A DNA stretch of 64,000 nt from Natronobacterium gregoryi SP2 (GCF_000230715.2 NC_019792.1:620001-684000); one strand, 5' to 3'. Shown: positions 8,763 through 17,730, numbered from the stretch's first letter. Notes: generated by a model from the letters alone, not told the origin. Made by a program: numbers and translations.

Positions 8763-8904
8763 TGTGCTGGCAAATGTTGCCACTGTTGTTAGGTCTTGCC
8801 TTTACGCCCAGTCCCAGCGGGTCGCCCCATCCCGTTGGGGTCGACGGAAAGAGTGTGTGGGAGCCGTCGAACGTGGAGCGAAAGTGCGACGGCGTCGACC
8901 GGAG

Positions 8905-9204
8905 TTACGATTCGGTCTTGGGTCCGTCGACCGACTCCTCGTCTTCGCTCGCGAGTTCGACTTCGTCGATCGCTGCGTCCGCGAGAATTTGTTCGCCGTC
9001 GAGTCCCTGTTCGTCGGCGATCGCGATTAGCAGTTCGCGCTGTTCGGAGATTTGGTGGTCGAGTCGCTTGACCGTGTCGTGGGTGTCGTCCATTTCCTCT
9101 TCCAGACCGACGATCCGATCCTGGAGTTTCTGAACCTGTTTGTACATTGCCTCTGCTCTATCCGAGAGCCCCTGCAGTTTCTTTGCAGTGCTGCCAAGTC
9201 CCAT
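8905..9204 (-). CDS. Coiled-coil protein, DUF5798 type
   Basis: 99 aa. MGLGSTAKKLQGLSDRAEAM is followed by a heptad-rich coiled coil (about residues 20-62, VQKLQDRIVGLEEEMDDTHD) and an acidic tail. It matches a small haloarchaeal family that I recall as DUF5798; no function is known. It lies upstream of the cysteine synthase gene on the same strand with a 140-nt gap. Confidence 0.75.
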   Translation of the reverse strand: MGLGSTAKKLQGLSDRAEAMYKQVQKLQDRIVGLEEEMDDTHDTVKRLDHQISEQRELLIAIADEQGLDGEQILADAAIDEVELASEDEESVDGPKTES

Positions 9205-9344
9205 GTGCGTTCGATGTGTCGGCGCGATAATGGGCTTTTTCCTCTTTTGCGCGGTTCTGAGAGTTAATTGTCATCAATACACAATGGGCAACATATTTAT
9301 TACGAACCACCAGACCACCCTAAATGGGATCGGGGTGACCAACC

Positions 9345-9524
9345 ATGATGATACGAACGAACACCCCAAGCACCTGGATGCAAGGTCTCGAGCTGCCGTC
9401 CCGTCTCTTAGACAACGGTGACAGCGACTACGAACGGTACGAGGAGGACGACGAGTTCGAGACCGGCCCCCGCGCCGAGGAGTTCGACGAGGTCCTCGAG
9501 AGCGCAGAAGCCGGAGCCGAGTAA
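9345..9524 (+). CDS. Small acidic protein resembling an Hsp20 N-terminus
   Basis: 59 aa, MMIRTNTPSTWMQGLELPSR then LLDNGDSDYERYEEDDEFET and an acidic alanine-rich end. The first 38 residues resemble, from memory, the N-terminus of one group of haloarchaeal Hsp20/alpha-crystallin proteins, but the alpha-crystallin domain is missing: the frame stops where that domain would begin. It may be a truncated remnant or an independent small protein. A strong TATA-like stretch (CATATTTATT) lies about 50 nt upstream, so it is likely transcribed. Confidence 0.5.
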   Translation: MMIRTNTPSTWMQGLELPSRLLDNGDSDYERYEEDDEFETGPRAEEFDEVLESAEAGAE

Positions 9525-10163
9525 TCCACGCGGTTTTCGGCAGCTCCGAAACACCGGAAAAGACAGTCGGGGCGGCGATGACGTCGTCCCCATGATCGAG
9601 ACGCGACAGACGGCCAGGTGGGTCGGACTCGTCGGCTCTGACGGCGAGTGACCGTGGTAGTGTTGCCGAAGAGACTCGCGGTCTACAGGCAGAGCAGGCC
9701 GAGTGCCTCGGGGTCGTACGGAAAGCAACGATTTCCGTGACCGAGCGGACCAAAGCTCCGCGATGTCCCCAAGACCTCTGGTCTCGCTTGATGACGAGAC
9801 GCTTTGCGTCTCGAACCACTTGCCCCCGAAGCGGTTCACGTCGGCTCGTTTCTGTTGCTGATAGTCCGTTACTCGACCGCCTACCAGTTGGGGAGTGACA
9901 GCTTACGAAGGCGAGTCCCGGACGTGGTACCAGTCCCTCGAGATCGTCTAGTCGATGACGACCACGGGGGGCGGCCAGCTGGTCGTCGTCGCCGTTGCAG
10001 TGTACTTCCTCGCATTGCTCGTCCTGGCGGTCCCGCTCACGGCGAAAGAACGCGGCGAGTCTGGCGAGACAGACCACGGCAACCCCGAGTGGTCGCAGCA
10101 TCGATTTTGCCGCCCTCGTGCGATCGGAGAGACGAAAGGCCCTTAAGTTGTTGTCTCCTACGT
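9525..10163. other. Gene-poor region upstream of the SRP RNA
   Basis: No convincing gene. It holds a short perfect hairpin at 9795-9813 (CGAGACGC-TTT-GCGTCTCG). A 63-codon frame at 9955-10146 begins with one hydrophobic helix (LVVVAVAVYFLALLVLAVPL), but its end runs into the SRP RNA promoter and its second half has no protein-like character; it may be a gene remnant. The SRP promoter lies at about 10128-10148, with CGAAA followed by CCCTTAAGTT. Confidence 0.5.
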
Positions 10164-10476
10164 GACGGTGGATAGGTCGGGCAGTTTGGCCCTGCTCACA
10201 ACCCGCGCTATGGTCATTAGCGGGGACCAAACGCCGCGGGCGTCCGGTCAGACCGACCGGGGCCCCGGGAGCCAACGTGGAAGCCTCGTCCGTCGGGGAC
10301 AGCGGTCTACGGTGGCCGTCCGCAGGGACGTCCCATCGTGGTTGACCGGCGACAGCCCATCAGGCGCGGAAGCGAGCAGTGGACCGCCGGACACCTGTCG
10401 CTCGACGGGTCGCGGGGTGGAGAAGGCAACCGGGATTCCCCCAGTCGGAACGACGGGCAATCGCGGACTCCACACT
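10164..10476 (+). ncRNA. ffs: 7S signal recognition particle RNA
   Basis: Archaeal SRP RNA that, with SRP54 and SRP19, targets nascent membrane and secreted proteins. The SRP54 site of helix 8 is visible: TCAGGCGC-GGAA-GCGAGCAGTGG with the GGAA apical loop at 10368-10371 and the symmetric-loop AGCAG. Helix 4 is CCCGC...GCGGG near 10203-10228. Helix 5 pairs CCGCGGGCGTCCGG (about 10230) with the 3' strand ending CGCGG (10462-10466). The ends close through GTGGA (about 10168) with TCCAC (10469-10473) as helix 1. Upstream CGAAA plus CCCTTAAG is a good promoter. Ends are accurate to a few bases. Confidence 0.88.
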
Positions 10477-10861
10477 CATACTGCATTCCTCGAGACCGAT
10501 AGCGGTGACTCGCCTCGCCCCAGTACGAACGTCGATACCAGTACGACAGTCCGCCTTCCACCTTCATACGGTTTACTGTCAGTTCCAGTTCAACCGCGAT
10601 CCGAATGTACCAGGGCTCGATCACAGCACTCCGTCCCAGGGCTTGTACGCCGTGCAGCGACGCCGTCGTGAACACCAGAAACCGACTCGAGGGCAACCAC
10701 GACGACGCTTCGGAAGAACGCCTCGAGTCACGACACCAGATTTCGACGAGCCAGGACAGGGGATGCAAGCGGCGTTGCGGACTCGCAGTCGTGTCTCCGG
10801 CCGAAGGATATCGGGTGTCACGTCGACGAGCAAGTAAAGCTTACATGCGTCCCTCGTATTG
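10477..10861. other. Intergenic region between SRP RNA and the LolA-like gene
   Basis: No gene is supported. It contains a degenerate copy of the ~85-bp palindromic repeat at about 10565-10635 and, at its end, the promoter of the following gene. Confidence 0.55.
10565..10635 (+). repeat. Degenerate copy of the ~85-bp palindromic repeat (copy G)
   Basis: The left arm CATACGGTTTACTGTC and AGTTCCAG match the family, as does the decayed right arm CACAGCACTCCGTC near 10622-10635. The middle is diverged. It lies downstream of the SRP RNA. Confidence 0.45.
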
Positions 10862-11686
10862 ATGCCGACGATGATCGGTCGTCGCCTCGTTGCCGTGTTC
10901 GCTGTTCTCGCGGTCCTCGCCGTTCTTGGTGGTTTCACCGCTCTCGAGCCACACGCAAGCGAGCGTGACGAACCAATGCCGAAGGAACTCTTCGAAAGCG
11001 TGTTCGTTCACGCCGACGACCTCGAGAGCGTCCACGGCGACCGGACGACCGAAATCGTGGTCGGAACCGGAAGCGACGCCGAGACGCACAGCCAACGCGT
11101 CGAAGTCGTCGAGCGACCGTACACCGAGTACCGGAGCGAGGTTCTCGAGTCGGCCGACCCCGACCGCGTCGGCGACGTCTACGTTTCGACCGCCTCGATC
11201 AACTGGTGGTACGATCCCGACGCCAACGTGGCAGACTACTTTGCACCCACAGAGCCGTTCGACGACGACGCGGTTCGTGCGGATCGCGCCGACCATGCCG
11301 AACGCCAGCAGAGGTTGTCCGACCTCGAGTACGAAGGAGTCGAGACGGTCGCGGACCGCAAGACCCACGTGCTGACCGTCGAAGCGGAAACCGAGTCGGC
11401 CACAGACGGAGTGTCGGTTCTCGTCGGTGACACCGAGTTCGTCTACGCCCTCGAGACGGTCGATCCGAGCGACGAACTCGAGGTTCACGAACAACGGCTC
11501 TGGATCGACGCGGAGTACGAGTTCCCGTTGAAACAGGTGCTCGTTTTGAAGGCTGACACAGAGAACGAACGCTACGTCATGACCGAGCAGTTCGAGAGTG
11601 TCACGTTCAACGGCGACGTCGACGAGGAGACGTTCGCGTTCGAACCACCCGAGAACGCGACGGTGACCGATCTCGGCGGCGGTTGA
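10862..11686 (+). CDS. LolA-like (outer-membrane lipoprotein-sorting fold) secreted protein
   Basis: 274 aa from ATG 10862. One N-terminal hydrophobic segment (RRLVAVFAVLAVLAVLGGF) acts as signal or anchor. The remainder alternates strands as in the LolA/LolB-like fold that haloarchaea carry on their surface: SVFVHADDLESVHGDRTTEI, VVERPYTEYRSEVLE, then LWIDAEYEFPLKQVLV and VTFNGDVDEETFAFEPP. The family is often annotated as outer-membrane lipoprotein carrier or DUF2092; since archaea lack an outer membrane its role is unknown. No lipobox is seen. The convergent neighbour is an IS element. Confidence 0.72.
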   Translation: MPTMIGRRLVAVFAVLAVLAVLGGFTALEPHASERDEPMPKELFESVFVHADDLESVHGDRTTEIVVGTGSDAETHSQRVEVVERPYTEYRSEVLESADPDRVGDVYVSTASINWWYDPDANVADYFAPTEPFDDDAVRADRADHAERQQRLSDLEYEGVETVADRKTHVLTVEAETESATDGVSVLVGDTEFVYALETVDPSDELEVHEQRLWIDAEYEFPLKQVLVLKADTENERYVMTEQFESVTFNGDVDEETFAFEPPENATVTDLGGG

Positions 11687-12009
11687 GACGGTCTGTTGCA
11701 CTTTTCTGACGACGCCGTGAACTGCCAGCAGTCGTTCAGCAGCGGGTTACACCAGTCCGATCGTGGCGAGATACTCGGACGCGATATGTTTCATACGGTT
11801 TGCTGTCCGTCAGTTCCGGCGCGACCGCAGGAGGTCTCGCTGTCGCGCCGGGACATCGGGACAGCAGTCCGTATCACGGCCGGCCAGGGACTTCGTTCAC
11901 CGCGTGACCAAGAGCCTGCAGCGCCCATGCTTTTTCGACTCGGCCAGAACCCAGCACCCAGTAGGACGGGTTTCGATCGACTCGATCTCGAGTCACCAGT
12001 TATCTTGTC
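11687..12009. other. Intergenic region with palindromic repeat and IS target copy
   Basis: No gene. It holds repeat copy A (11792-11876) and the left 10-bp target duplication (12000-12009) of the IS4 element. Confidence 0.6.
11792..11876 (+). repeat. ~85-bp palindromic repeat, copy A
   Basis: Arms CATACGGTTTGCTGTCC and GGACAGCAGTCCGTAT with inner arms CGGCGCGACCGCAG and GCTGTCGCGCCGGGAC, an imperfect palindrome able to form a long hairpin. Six clear copies occur in this window (also near 37244, 52414, 52955, 58804, 59420). Confidence 0.9.
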
Positions 12010-13415
12010 CATTGGTCTTTAGTTAGGCCTCAGCAGCCGGTTTGATGGCGGTAGCGAGCTGTTCTTGGAGAACCGGGCGTTGTTTGTGGATCTTCTGTGC
12101 GTCGGCGATGAGGCGGTCAAGCAGTGGTGGCGGAGAATACCCGAGGTAGCCACTCAACCGGTAGAGAATGAGCTGGGCGTGCGACCGGAAGGTCGCCGCC
12201 CAGCGTTCCGGCGGAAACACGAGGTTATCATCTGCGTGTTCGATGACCAGGCTGAGCAACTCACGGCTCACGACCAAGGACAACAGCGCCGCGTACAGCA
12301 GAATCTCTACGACGTGCTTCTTCGTCGTATCGAACTCATCCAGTCTGTACTGCGTCTTCAGCTCCCGGAACAGTAGTTCTGCTTCCCAGCGACAGCGGTA
12401 GATCGTCGCTAGATCCTCCGGCAGGAACTCTTCACGCGAGAGATTCGTGATGTACAAATGGTAGTCGTCGGCGTCCTCGTTGCGGACGCCGACGACGCGG
12501 AACCGTTTCATATCACGTGACTGCGTGCCCGCGTACTCTCTCCGGTCAAACTCGATCTCAACTTCGACGTCGATGTACTTGCGGCAGAAATCGTCCACGA
12601 CGTCGAAGATCTTCTTCCCTTCCAAGGGAATGGCGCGGCCGCTCCATTCCCGTAACTCGTCGGTTACAACCGGGTTAGAGCTGCGTTTCAGTCGGCTCAC
12701 GAAGTAGCCGTCGTTCTCGTCGATCAACGCGAACCGCCGGTACTTGAAATAGGCCAGATCGAGGATCGCTAGCCGACCTTCGAGCCACGATCCTGTCTCG
12801 AACTGCGTACTGTCGTGTCTTTTCTCGTCTGTGACGCTGAACCGGTCGATCGTCTGCTCAGTGACGTTGTGGAGCAGGTGGAGCCGTGCTCCAGCCTGCT
12901 CCTCACGGCGACCTTCGTACTCCTCAGAAAGCAACTTGTGAAGCCGGAGAACCGTTCCATCTGCGATCATCACGTCTCTGAATCGGTTGAACTCCTCTGA
13001 GACAGTGTGGGGGACAGCGACCTCGTCGAGCCCGCACTCGACGAGGTCGCGGAGGTACTCTGCGAGAGTCGGCGTCAACCGCTGATAGAACCCTCCTGGG
13101 GACAATGTCTTGTCTGCAGTCGAGTTGTAGCTTCGTCTGAAGCTGGCGAGCGTTCGGCTTGCGCCGCCGGCGAAGCCGAACGCAAATGACCAGACGAGCG
13201 GTGGAATCTGCAGCTTCCGATCGCGCTCGACCACGCCGACGGCATCGGCGTGGTCTTCGAGCGCTTCAGATGGAAGGAAGTTAGTGAGATAGCGTTTCAC
13301 TTCCTGTGAGGAGGGGTTAGACTGCACATCTTCCTCCTCCTCCTCATTCCTTCCGAAAAGTAACTCCGATAAGCCGCCGCTATCGTGCGGTTTTGCGCCT
13401 AACTAAAGACGGATG
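12010..13415 (-). mobile_element. IS4-family insertion sequence (ISH8 group), complete
   Basis: About 1406 bp bounded by terminal inverted repeats CATTGGTCTTTAGTTAGGC (left) and CATCCGTCTTTAGTTAGGC (right, reverse complement), 17 of 19 identical. A 10-bp target duplication TTATCTTGTC occurs at 12000-12009 and 13416-13425. It carries one intact transposase and sits between the LolA-like gene and the S9 peptidase, about 180 bp upstream of the latter's start. Matching ends, intact duplication and intact transposase point to a recent insertion. Confidence 0.93.
12023..13327 (-). CDS. IS4-family transposase (ISH8 type)
   Basis: 434 aa DDE transposase. The first Asp lies in VMIADGTVLRLHKLL, the second in LAILDLAYFKYRRFALIDEN, and the C-terminal YREK box is YRCRWEAELLFRELK (Y, R+3, E+7, K+14), the catalytic Glu of IS4-type enzymes. 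No frameshift, full length. It is the only gene of the element and reads on the minus strand towards the LolA-like gene. Confidence 0.93.
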   Translation of the reverse strand: MQSNPSSQEVKRYLTNFLPSEALEDHADAVGVVERDRKLQIPPLVWSFAFGFAGGASRTLASFRRSYNSTADKTLSPGGFYQRLTPTLAEYLRDLVECGLDEVAVPHTVSEEFNRFRDVMIADGTVLRLHKLLSEEYEGRREEQAGARLHLLHNVTEQTIDRFSVTDEKRHDSTQFETGSWLEGRLAILDLAYFKYRRFALIDENDGYFVSRLKRSSNPVVTDELREWSGRAIPLEGKKIFDVVDDFCRKYIDVEVEIEFDRREYAGTQSRDMKRFRVVGVRNEDADDYHLYITNLSREEFLPEDLATIYRCRWEAELLFRELKTQYRLDEFDTTKKHVVEILLYAALLSLVVSRELLSLVIEHADDNLVFPPERWAATFRSHAQLILYRLSGYLGYSPPPLLDRLIADAQKIHKQRPVLQEQLATAIKPAAEA

Positions 13416-13593
13416 TTATCTTGTCTTTCTCTGGGTTGGTGCCTTCGTGGACGAAAGTGGAGGGGCTGGTCTCGAGGGGAGGGGAGTTCGTCGTTCCAAC
13501 GCAGCAATCGAGCGTATCGCAGTAGGCGTTTTCGAGCGACAGTCCCCCTCCGAGACCCATAGCTTCAAACGGGTACAGTGCGGCTACCTCATC

Positions 13594-15426
13594 GTGACAC
13601 GGGAGATTCGATCCTATCTGAGTGCACACGGCACGAAGGGACCGACGCTTGCACCGGACGGTAGGCTGGCGTTTCTCGCGGATACGACGGGATCGATGCA
13701 GGTTTGGACTCTGGGAAGACCGGAATCGTGGCCGACCCGGCGGACGTTCTACGACGACCGCGTTTCGTTCGTCTCGTGGTCGCCCGCTGGTGACGAAATC
13801 GCTTTCGGAAAGGACGCTGGAGCCGACGAACACGACCAGCTGTTCCGACTCGAGCCCGAGGACGGACGGATCGAGCAACTCACCGATCGGCCCGACGCGA
13901 TCCACGCGTGGGGTGGCTGGAGTCCGGACGGCGATCGAATCGCGTTTACCGCCAACCGACAGGACTCGTCGAATTTCGATGTATACGTGATGGACGTCGC
14001 CGACGACGAGTCCCGGTCCGAAAACGCCCCGACGCTCGTCTGGGAGGGCGATGGTCGGCTCGAGGTCAGCGCCTGGAGTCCGGATGGTCGGCACCTCCTT
14101 GTCGTCGAGGCCCACGCCAGCGCAGACGACGACCTCCACGTGGCCGACGTGGCGACCGGCGAACGCCGACACGTTACGCCCCACGAGGGCCACGTCCGCT
14201 ACCGCGATCCGACGTTTGGACCGGACGGGGAGGCGATCTACTGCGCGAGCGACGCGACCGACGACACCCTGGAGCTCGTCCGGATCGACCTCGACACACT
14301 CGAGGTCGATCCGGTCGTCGACGGCGGCGAGTGGAGCATCGACGGGGTCGCACTCGAGGCCGAGAGCGGCAGACTGGCGTTCACCCGTAACGTCGAGGGC
14401 TACTCCGAACTCCACGTCGGCCGGCTGGCGTCTCCAACGAAGGCAGACACTATCGAGGTCGAGGTGCCCGACGGCGTCGTTTCCAATCTGACGATCGGCT
14501 CCAGTGGCGAGCGTGCGGCGATGACCGTCTCCGCGACCGATCTGAACTACTCGATCTACACGGTCGACCTCGAGGGCGTCGGCGAGGACACGGCCCCAGA
14601 AGTAGAGCGGTGGACGGTCCCGTCGTCGGGCGGCGTCCCGCTCGAGGAGTACCACGGACCCGACCTGGTTCGGTACGAGACCTTCGACGGGCGGGAGATT
14701 CCCGCCTTTTTCACTCGTCCAGAGGAGTCCGAGGCGGGAGAGTCGCCAGTGATCGTGGACATCCACGGCGGGCCACACTCCCAGCGTCGGCCCTCGTGGC
14801 GCAACCGTCCCGTCCGGCAGTACTTCCTGGACGCCGGCTACGCCATCTTCGAGCCGAACGTTCGCGGCTCGTCGGGCTACGGCCGCGAGTACGCCGCCTT
14901 AGACGACGTCGAGAAGCGCATGGACTCGGTTCGCGACGTCGCAGCGGGCGTCGAGTGGCTCCGCGACCGTTCCGAGCTAGACGCCGACTCGATCGTCTGC
15001 TACGGCCGGTCCTACGGCGGGTTCATGGTGCTCGCCTGCATCACCGAGTACCCCGACCTGTGGGCGGCCGCCGTCGACTTCGTCGGCATCGCGGACTGGA
15101 TCACGTTCCTCGAGAACACCGGCGACTATCGACGCTCCCACCGCGAGGCCGAGTACGGATCGCTCGCGGAGGACCGGGAGTTCCTCGAGTCGATCAGCCC
15201 CATCCACGACGCCGAGCAGATCGAGTGCCCGCTGTTCGTCCAGCACGGCGCGAACGACCCGCGTGTGCCGGTCGGCGAAGCACGCCAGATCGCCGAGGCC
15301 GTCGAGGAACAGGGCGTCCCCGTCGAAACCTGTATCTTCGAAGACGAGGGCCATCACACGACCAAACTCGAGAATCGCGTCGAACAGTTCGAACGGATCG
15401 CGGACTTCCTCGAGGAGTACGTGTAG
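13594..15426 (+). CDS. S9-family serine peptidase (acylaminoacyl-peptidase/prolyl oligopeptidase type)
   Basis: 610 aa from GTG 13594. The frame is open further upstream into the IS element, but those residues do not resemble the family, whereas TREIRSYLSAHGTKGPTLAP is a normal start. The N-terminal beta-propeller repeats TolB-like strands (FVSWSPAGDEIAFG, GGWSPDGDRIAFTANR, SAWSPDGRHLLVV). The C-terminal alpha/beta hydrolase holds the triad: Ser in CYGRSYGGFM, Asp in GANDPRVP, His in EDEGHHTTK. These cytoplasmic peptidases cleave short peptides or blocked N-termini. The IS insertion lies ~180 bp upstream and may have displaced part of its promoter region. Confidence 0.88.
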   Translation: MTREIRSYLSAHGTKGPTLAPDGRLAFLADTTGSMQVWTLGRPESWPTRRTFYDDRVSFVSWSPAGDEIAFGKDAGADEHDQLFRLEPEDGRIEQLTDRPDAIHAWGGWSPDGDRIAFTANRQDSSNFDVYVMDVADDESRSENAPTLVWEGDGRLEVSAWSPDGRHLLVVEAHASADDDLHVADVATGERRHVTPHEGHVRYRDPTFGPDGEAIYCASDATDDTLELVRIDLDTLEVDPVVDGGEWSIDGVALEAESGRLAFTRNVEGYSELHVGRLASPTKADTIEVEVPDGVVSNLTIGSSGERAAMTVSATDLNYSIYTVDLEGVGEDTAPEVERWTVPSSGGVPLEEYHGPDLVRYETFDGREIPAFFTRPEESEAGESPVIVDIHGGPHSQRRPSWRNRPVRQYFLDAGYAIFEPNVRGSSGYGREYAALDDVEKRMDSVRDVAAGVEWLRDRSELDADSIVCYGRSYGGFMVLACITEYPDLWAAAVDFVGIADWITFLENTGDYRRSHREAEYGSLAEDREFLESISPIHDAEQIECPLFVQHGANDPRVPVGEARQIAEAVEEQGVPVETCIFEDEGHHTTKLENRVEQFERIADFLEEYV

Positions 15427-15606
15427 TGAGGCGGGTCTCGGGACTCTCGAAAGATCGCGTTAGGATCGACTAGGCTCGAGTCAGCAACAATACGACACAA
15501 AAATGAAGATACCATCCGTGACAAGCGATCGAATTCCGATCCCAATGTCCGCTATTAGAACCCCAGGAACGGCTTCTGGGAGTATGTTCCGGATGGTTAC
15601 CGGTGG

Positions 15607-16050
15607 TTAGTCACCGTCGACTTCGAAGTCACCGATCGTTGCAGTTGCGGTGGCCTGATCGTCTACAGGTTCCCCCTTGGGTTCGTCATCAAGCTCTCCG
15701 ATATACGCTACGACTGTGTAACTCTTGTCACCATTCTCGACGGTCTCCGCCATTCCTGTCGAGGTGAGAACGCCATCGTCGATGGGTTCTCCGTCGTTAG
15801 CATCCACGATGGCAACACCGTCCGCGTTACCCAGCGACGTCAGGGACACTTCGACCTCGCTCTGGTCGGCGTCGTCGATGTTCACGCCCGCCTGTGGGTC
15901 CTGCTGTACGTCGTCGCCGATCCCGAGCACGAACGTTGCGATCACGGCCGCGAGAATAACGGTAATCGCAACCATGAGAATAACGCCGATGACTGGTGAA
16001 ACGGCACGTTCGTCCTCGTCTCCAAACCGCTGAGTTACTGTTTCGAACAT
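15607..16050 (-). CDS. Type IV pilin-like protein (archaeal pilin N-terminal domain)
   Basis: 147 aa. The N-terminus [20 protein letters not shown] followed by [14 protein letters not shown] is the class III signal of haloarchaeal pilins: a charged leader, a cleavage site before AVSPVIGV, then the hydrophobic assembly helix. The rest is a short acidic beta-rich head with no cysteines. Such proteins are processed by PibD-type peptidase and form adhesion pili. The IS5-type element is inserted immediately before the ATG (16048-16050), and the first 11 bases of the gene are duplicated at its far end, so the gene has lost its own promoter. The transposase stop is only 21 nt upstream on the same strand, so expression would depend on read-through. 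Confidence 0.88.
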   Translation of the reverse strand: MFETVTQRFGDEDERAVSPVIGVILMVAITVILAAVIATFVLGIGDDVQQDPQAGVNIDDADQSEVEVSLTSLGNADGVAIVDANDGEPIDDGVLTSTGMAETVENGDKSYTVVAYIGELDDEPKGEPVDDQATATATIGDFEVDGD

Positions 16051-17118
16051 AAGGGTGTCATAGAAGAGTTCTCACACCGTGATCACGGTGCTTCCCGGAT
16101 TGTCTCCACGTTCGTAGTTGGTAATTGCGATGACGAGACGAAGGCACAGAGCGAGGAACACCTGCGATCGTGCGTGAACGCGGCCTCGGGCGTGCGTTCG
16201 CCCGAGGCCGCAGTCCTTCACTGATTCGTTGGTTCGTTCGACTCCAGTACGGCGGTTGTACGTCTCATCCAACGTGGACTGCTTCAACTGAACGTCCTCG
16301 CTGTGTTGTTCGATACGGTCTTCGACCCTATACTCGATATCTTTCGGGTCGTCGGTGTTTCGCGCGTTGTACGGGGCGACTGGCACGACCCCTGCAGCCA
16401 GCAGGTGGTCGTGCCAGTCCAGCGTGTCGTAGGCACTGTCACCGACCATCCAAATCGGCTTGGCGACGGCGAGCGCGTCACGGGTGACGCGCATCGCCGT
16501 CTCCTCTGTCGCTTGTTTACTCTCTGTGAACTCCGCCGCAATCGGGATCTTTTGCCCGGTCGAGACGATTGTACAGCCGTAGCCGTGGTAGTACTCGTCG
16601 TTGGTTGGATCGTAGCACTTCGACGCGTCTTGATCGGCAGGCATCGCCCTCACGTCAGTTGAATCAATGGAGTAGGTCAAGTCGAGCAGGCCCCGCAAGG
16701 CGGCCTGCTCGACGAGGTGGTCGAAAACCTCGTCAACGACGTGTTCGAGATCGGTGAGGAAGCGATCGACCGCGTCTCTCGACGGCGGTCGATCGAACCC
16801 ACAGCTCAGCCAGACAACTGTATTCCGTAGCTCTCGTTCAACGGGGCGAATGCCGTAGATGTCCTTGTAGTAGCAGTGGAGAAAGCCACGCATCAGCTCT
16901 GGAGGTTCGTGGTCTCGTGTTCGCCCCGTCTCCGCCGGGGCGAACACGTCGAACTCTTCGAGAAACTCGAAGGAAAGGTGCTCGAACAGCGCTAGCGTCT
17001 CGGTCTCCACGACATTGAAAAACGAGTCTACCGAAGGGTCATCTTGCAGGGTCGCTGAACTCATCCACCTCAGCGTTCACCCTGCTCTTTAGTGTGCTAC
17101 TCGTTCTATGACACCCTC
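16051..17118 (-). mobile_element. IS5-type insertion sequence, complete, inserted at the pilin start codon
   Basis: 1068 bp with terminal inverted repeats AAGGGTGTCATAGAA (left) and GAGGGTGTCATAGAA (right, reverse complement). Flanked by an 11-bp direct repeat GTTTCGAACAT at 16040-16050 and 17119-17129, which on the coding strand is ATGTTCGAAAC, the first codons of the pilin gene. One intact transposase. From memory the length resembles haloarchaeal IS5-family ISH11, but the duplication is longer than I recall for that element. Confidence 0.92.
16072..17064 (-). CDS. IS5-type DDE transposase
   Basis: 330 aa, intact. The DDE residues are visible: Asp in YSIDSTDVRAMP, Asp in MVGDSAYDTLDWH, Glu in the YREK box YNRRTGVERTNESVK (Y, R+3, E+7, K+14). 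The N-terminal part (SFEFLEEFDVFAPAETGRTR, LRNTVVWLSCGF) is the usual DNA-binding region of haloarchaeal IS4/IS5-type enzymes. It reads on the minus strand directly into the pilin gene. Confidence 0.92.
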   Translation of the reverse strand: MSSATLQDDPSVDSFFNVVETETLALFEHLSFEFLEEFDVFAPAETGRTRDHEPPELMRGFLHCYYKDIYGIRPVERELRNTVVWLSCGFDRPPSRDAVDRFLTDLEHVVDEVFDHLVEQAALRGLLDLTYSIDSTDVRAMPADQDASKCYDPTNDEYYHGYGCTIVSTGQKIPIAAEFTESKQATEETAMRVTRDALAVAKPIWMVGDSAYDTLDWHDHLLAAGVVPVAPYNARNTDDPKDIEYRVEDRIEQHSEDVQLKQSTLDETYNRRTGVERTNESVKDCGLGRTHARGRVHARSQVFLALCLRLVIAITNYERGDNPGSTVITV

Positions 17119-17730
17119 GTTTCGAACATGTGTATTTCTCCACACCAGAGTGCGGAAGTACCACTGCCGAGAGCGTGCAACAGAGTAACAACTGAAACTC
17201 GTGTGCACCGATCGTACAGCCCTCGTGCGATCAGGTGCGCACTGACTTTCAGTGCCTACTACGACTGCACGCGCTGGGGTGAAACTGTCCGACCCGATCA
17301 CCCGGCGCATCTTTCCGCCAGCCGTCTGGTGCTGGATTAGCCTGTGAATCAGTCGTACATATAATTAGCTCACGATTCAACCGAGTAAATGAAAACACGC
17401 TCGGTATCGGTTTCAACTCTGATAATCAGGCGGCCGCAGAACCGTTACAGAACTCCCTTGAAGTTTCGTCGTCTGTCGGTTTTGAGGACGTTCGGTCGGT
17501 ACGGCCGCGTGGAAACGACTAACGATATCGCCGTCCCTGATCGCCGTAAACGGTTGCGTTGCTGACGTACTCGACCGTGCCGTTGGGTGTGGATTCGCCT
17601 CCGAACAGACACCAGTGTGGCACTCGAGCGATACTGCCGAGTCCGGACTGTCACCGACGCTGATCGTCTCGAGGTCGTGAGTCCGTGCCGACTGCAGGGG
17701 CCGCGCTTGGAGACCTGGCGTGTGTGCGTG
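17119..17730. other. Intergenic region holding the displaced pilin promoter
   Basis: No convincing gene. Next to the IS, 17119-17129 repeats the pilin start (ATGTTCGAAAC on the minus strand); read on, it makes a seven-codon dead end, MFETRVS-stop, into the IS. The original pilin promoter should lie just beyond, at about 17130-17200. An AT-richer stretch occurs at about 17345-17400. Confidence 0.55.

Noticed and set aside
9955-10146. 63-codon frame starting with a hydrophobic helix
   Set aside because: No promoter, the end overlaps the SRP RNA promoter, and the second half has no protein character. May be a gene remnant.
13399-14778. 459-codon minus-strand frame inside the S9 peptidase gene
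   Set aside because: Antisense shadow; the plus strand has clear propeller and catalytic motifs.
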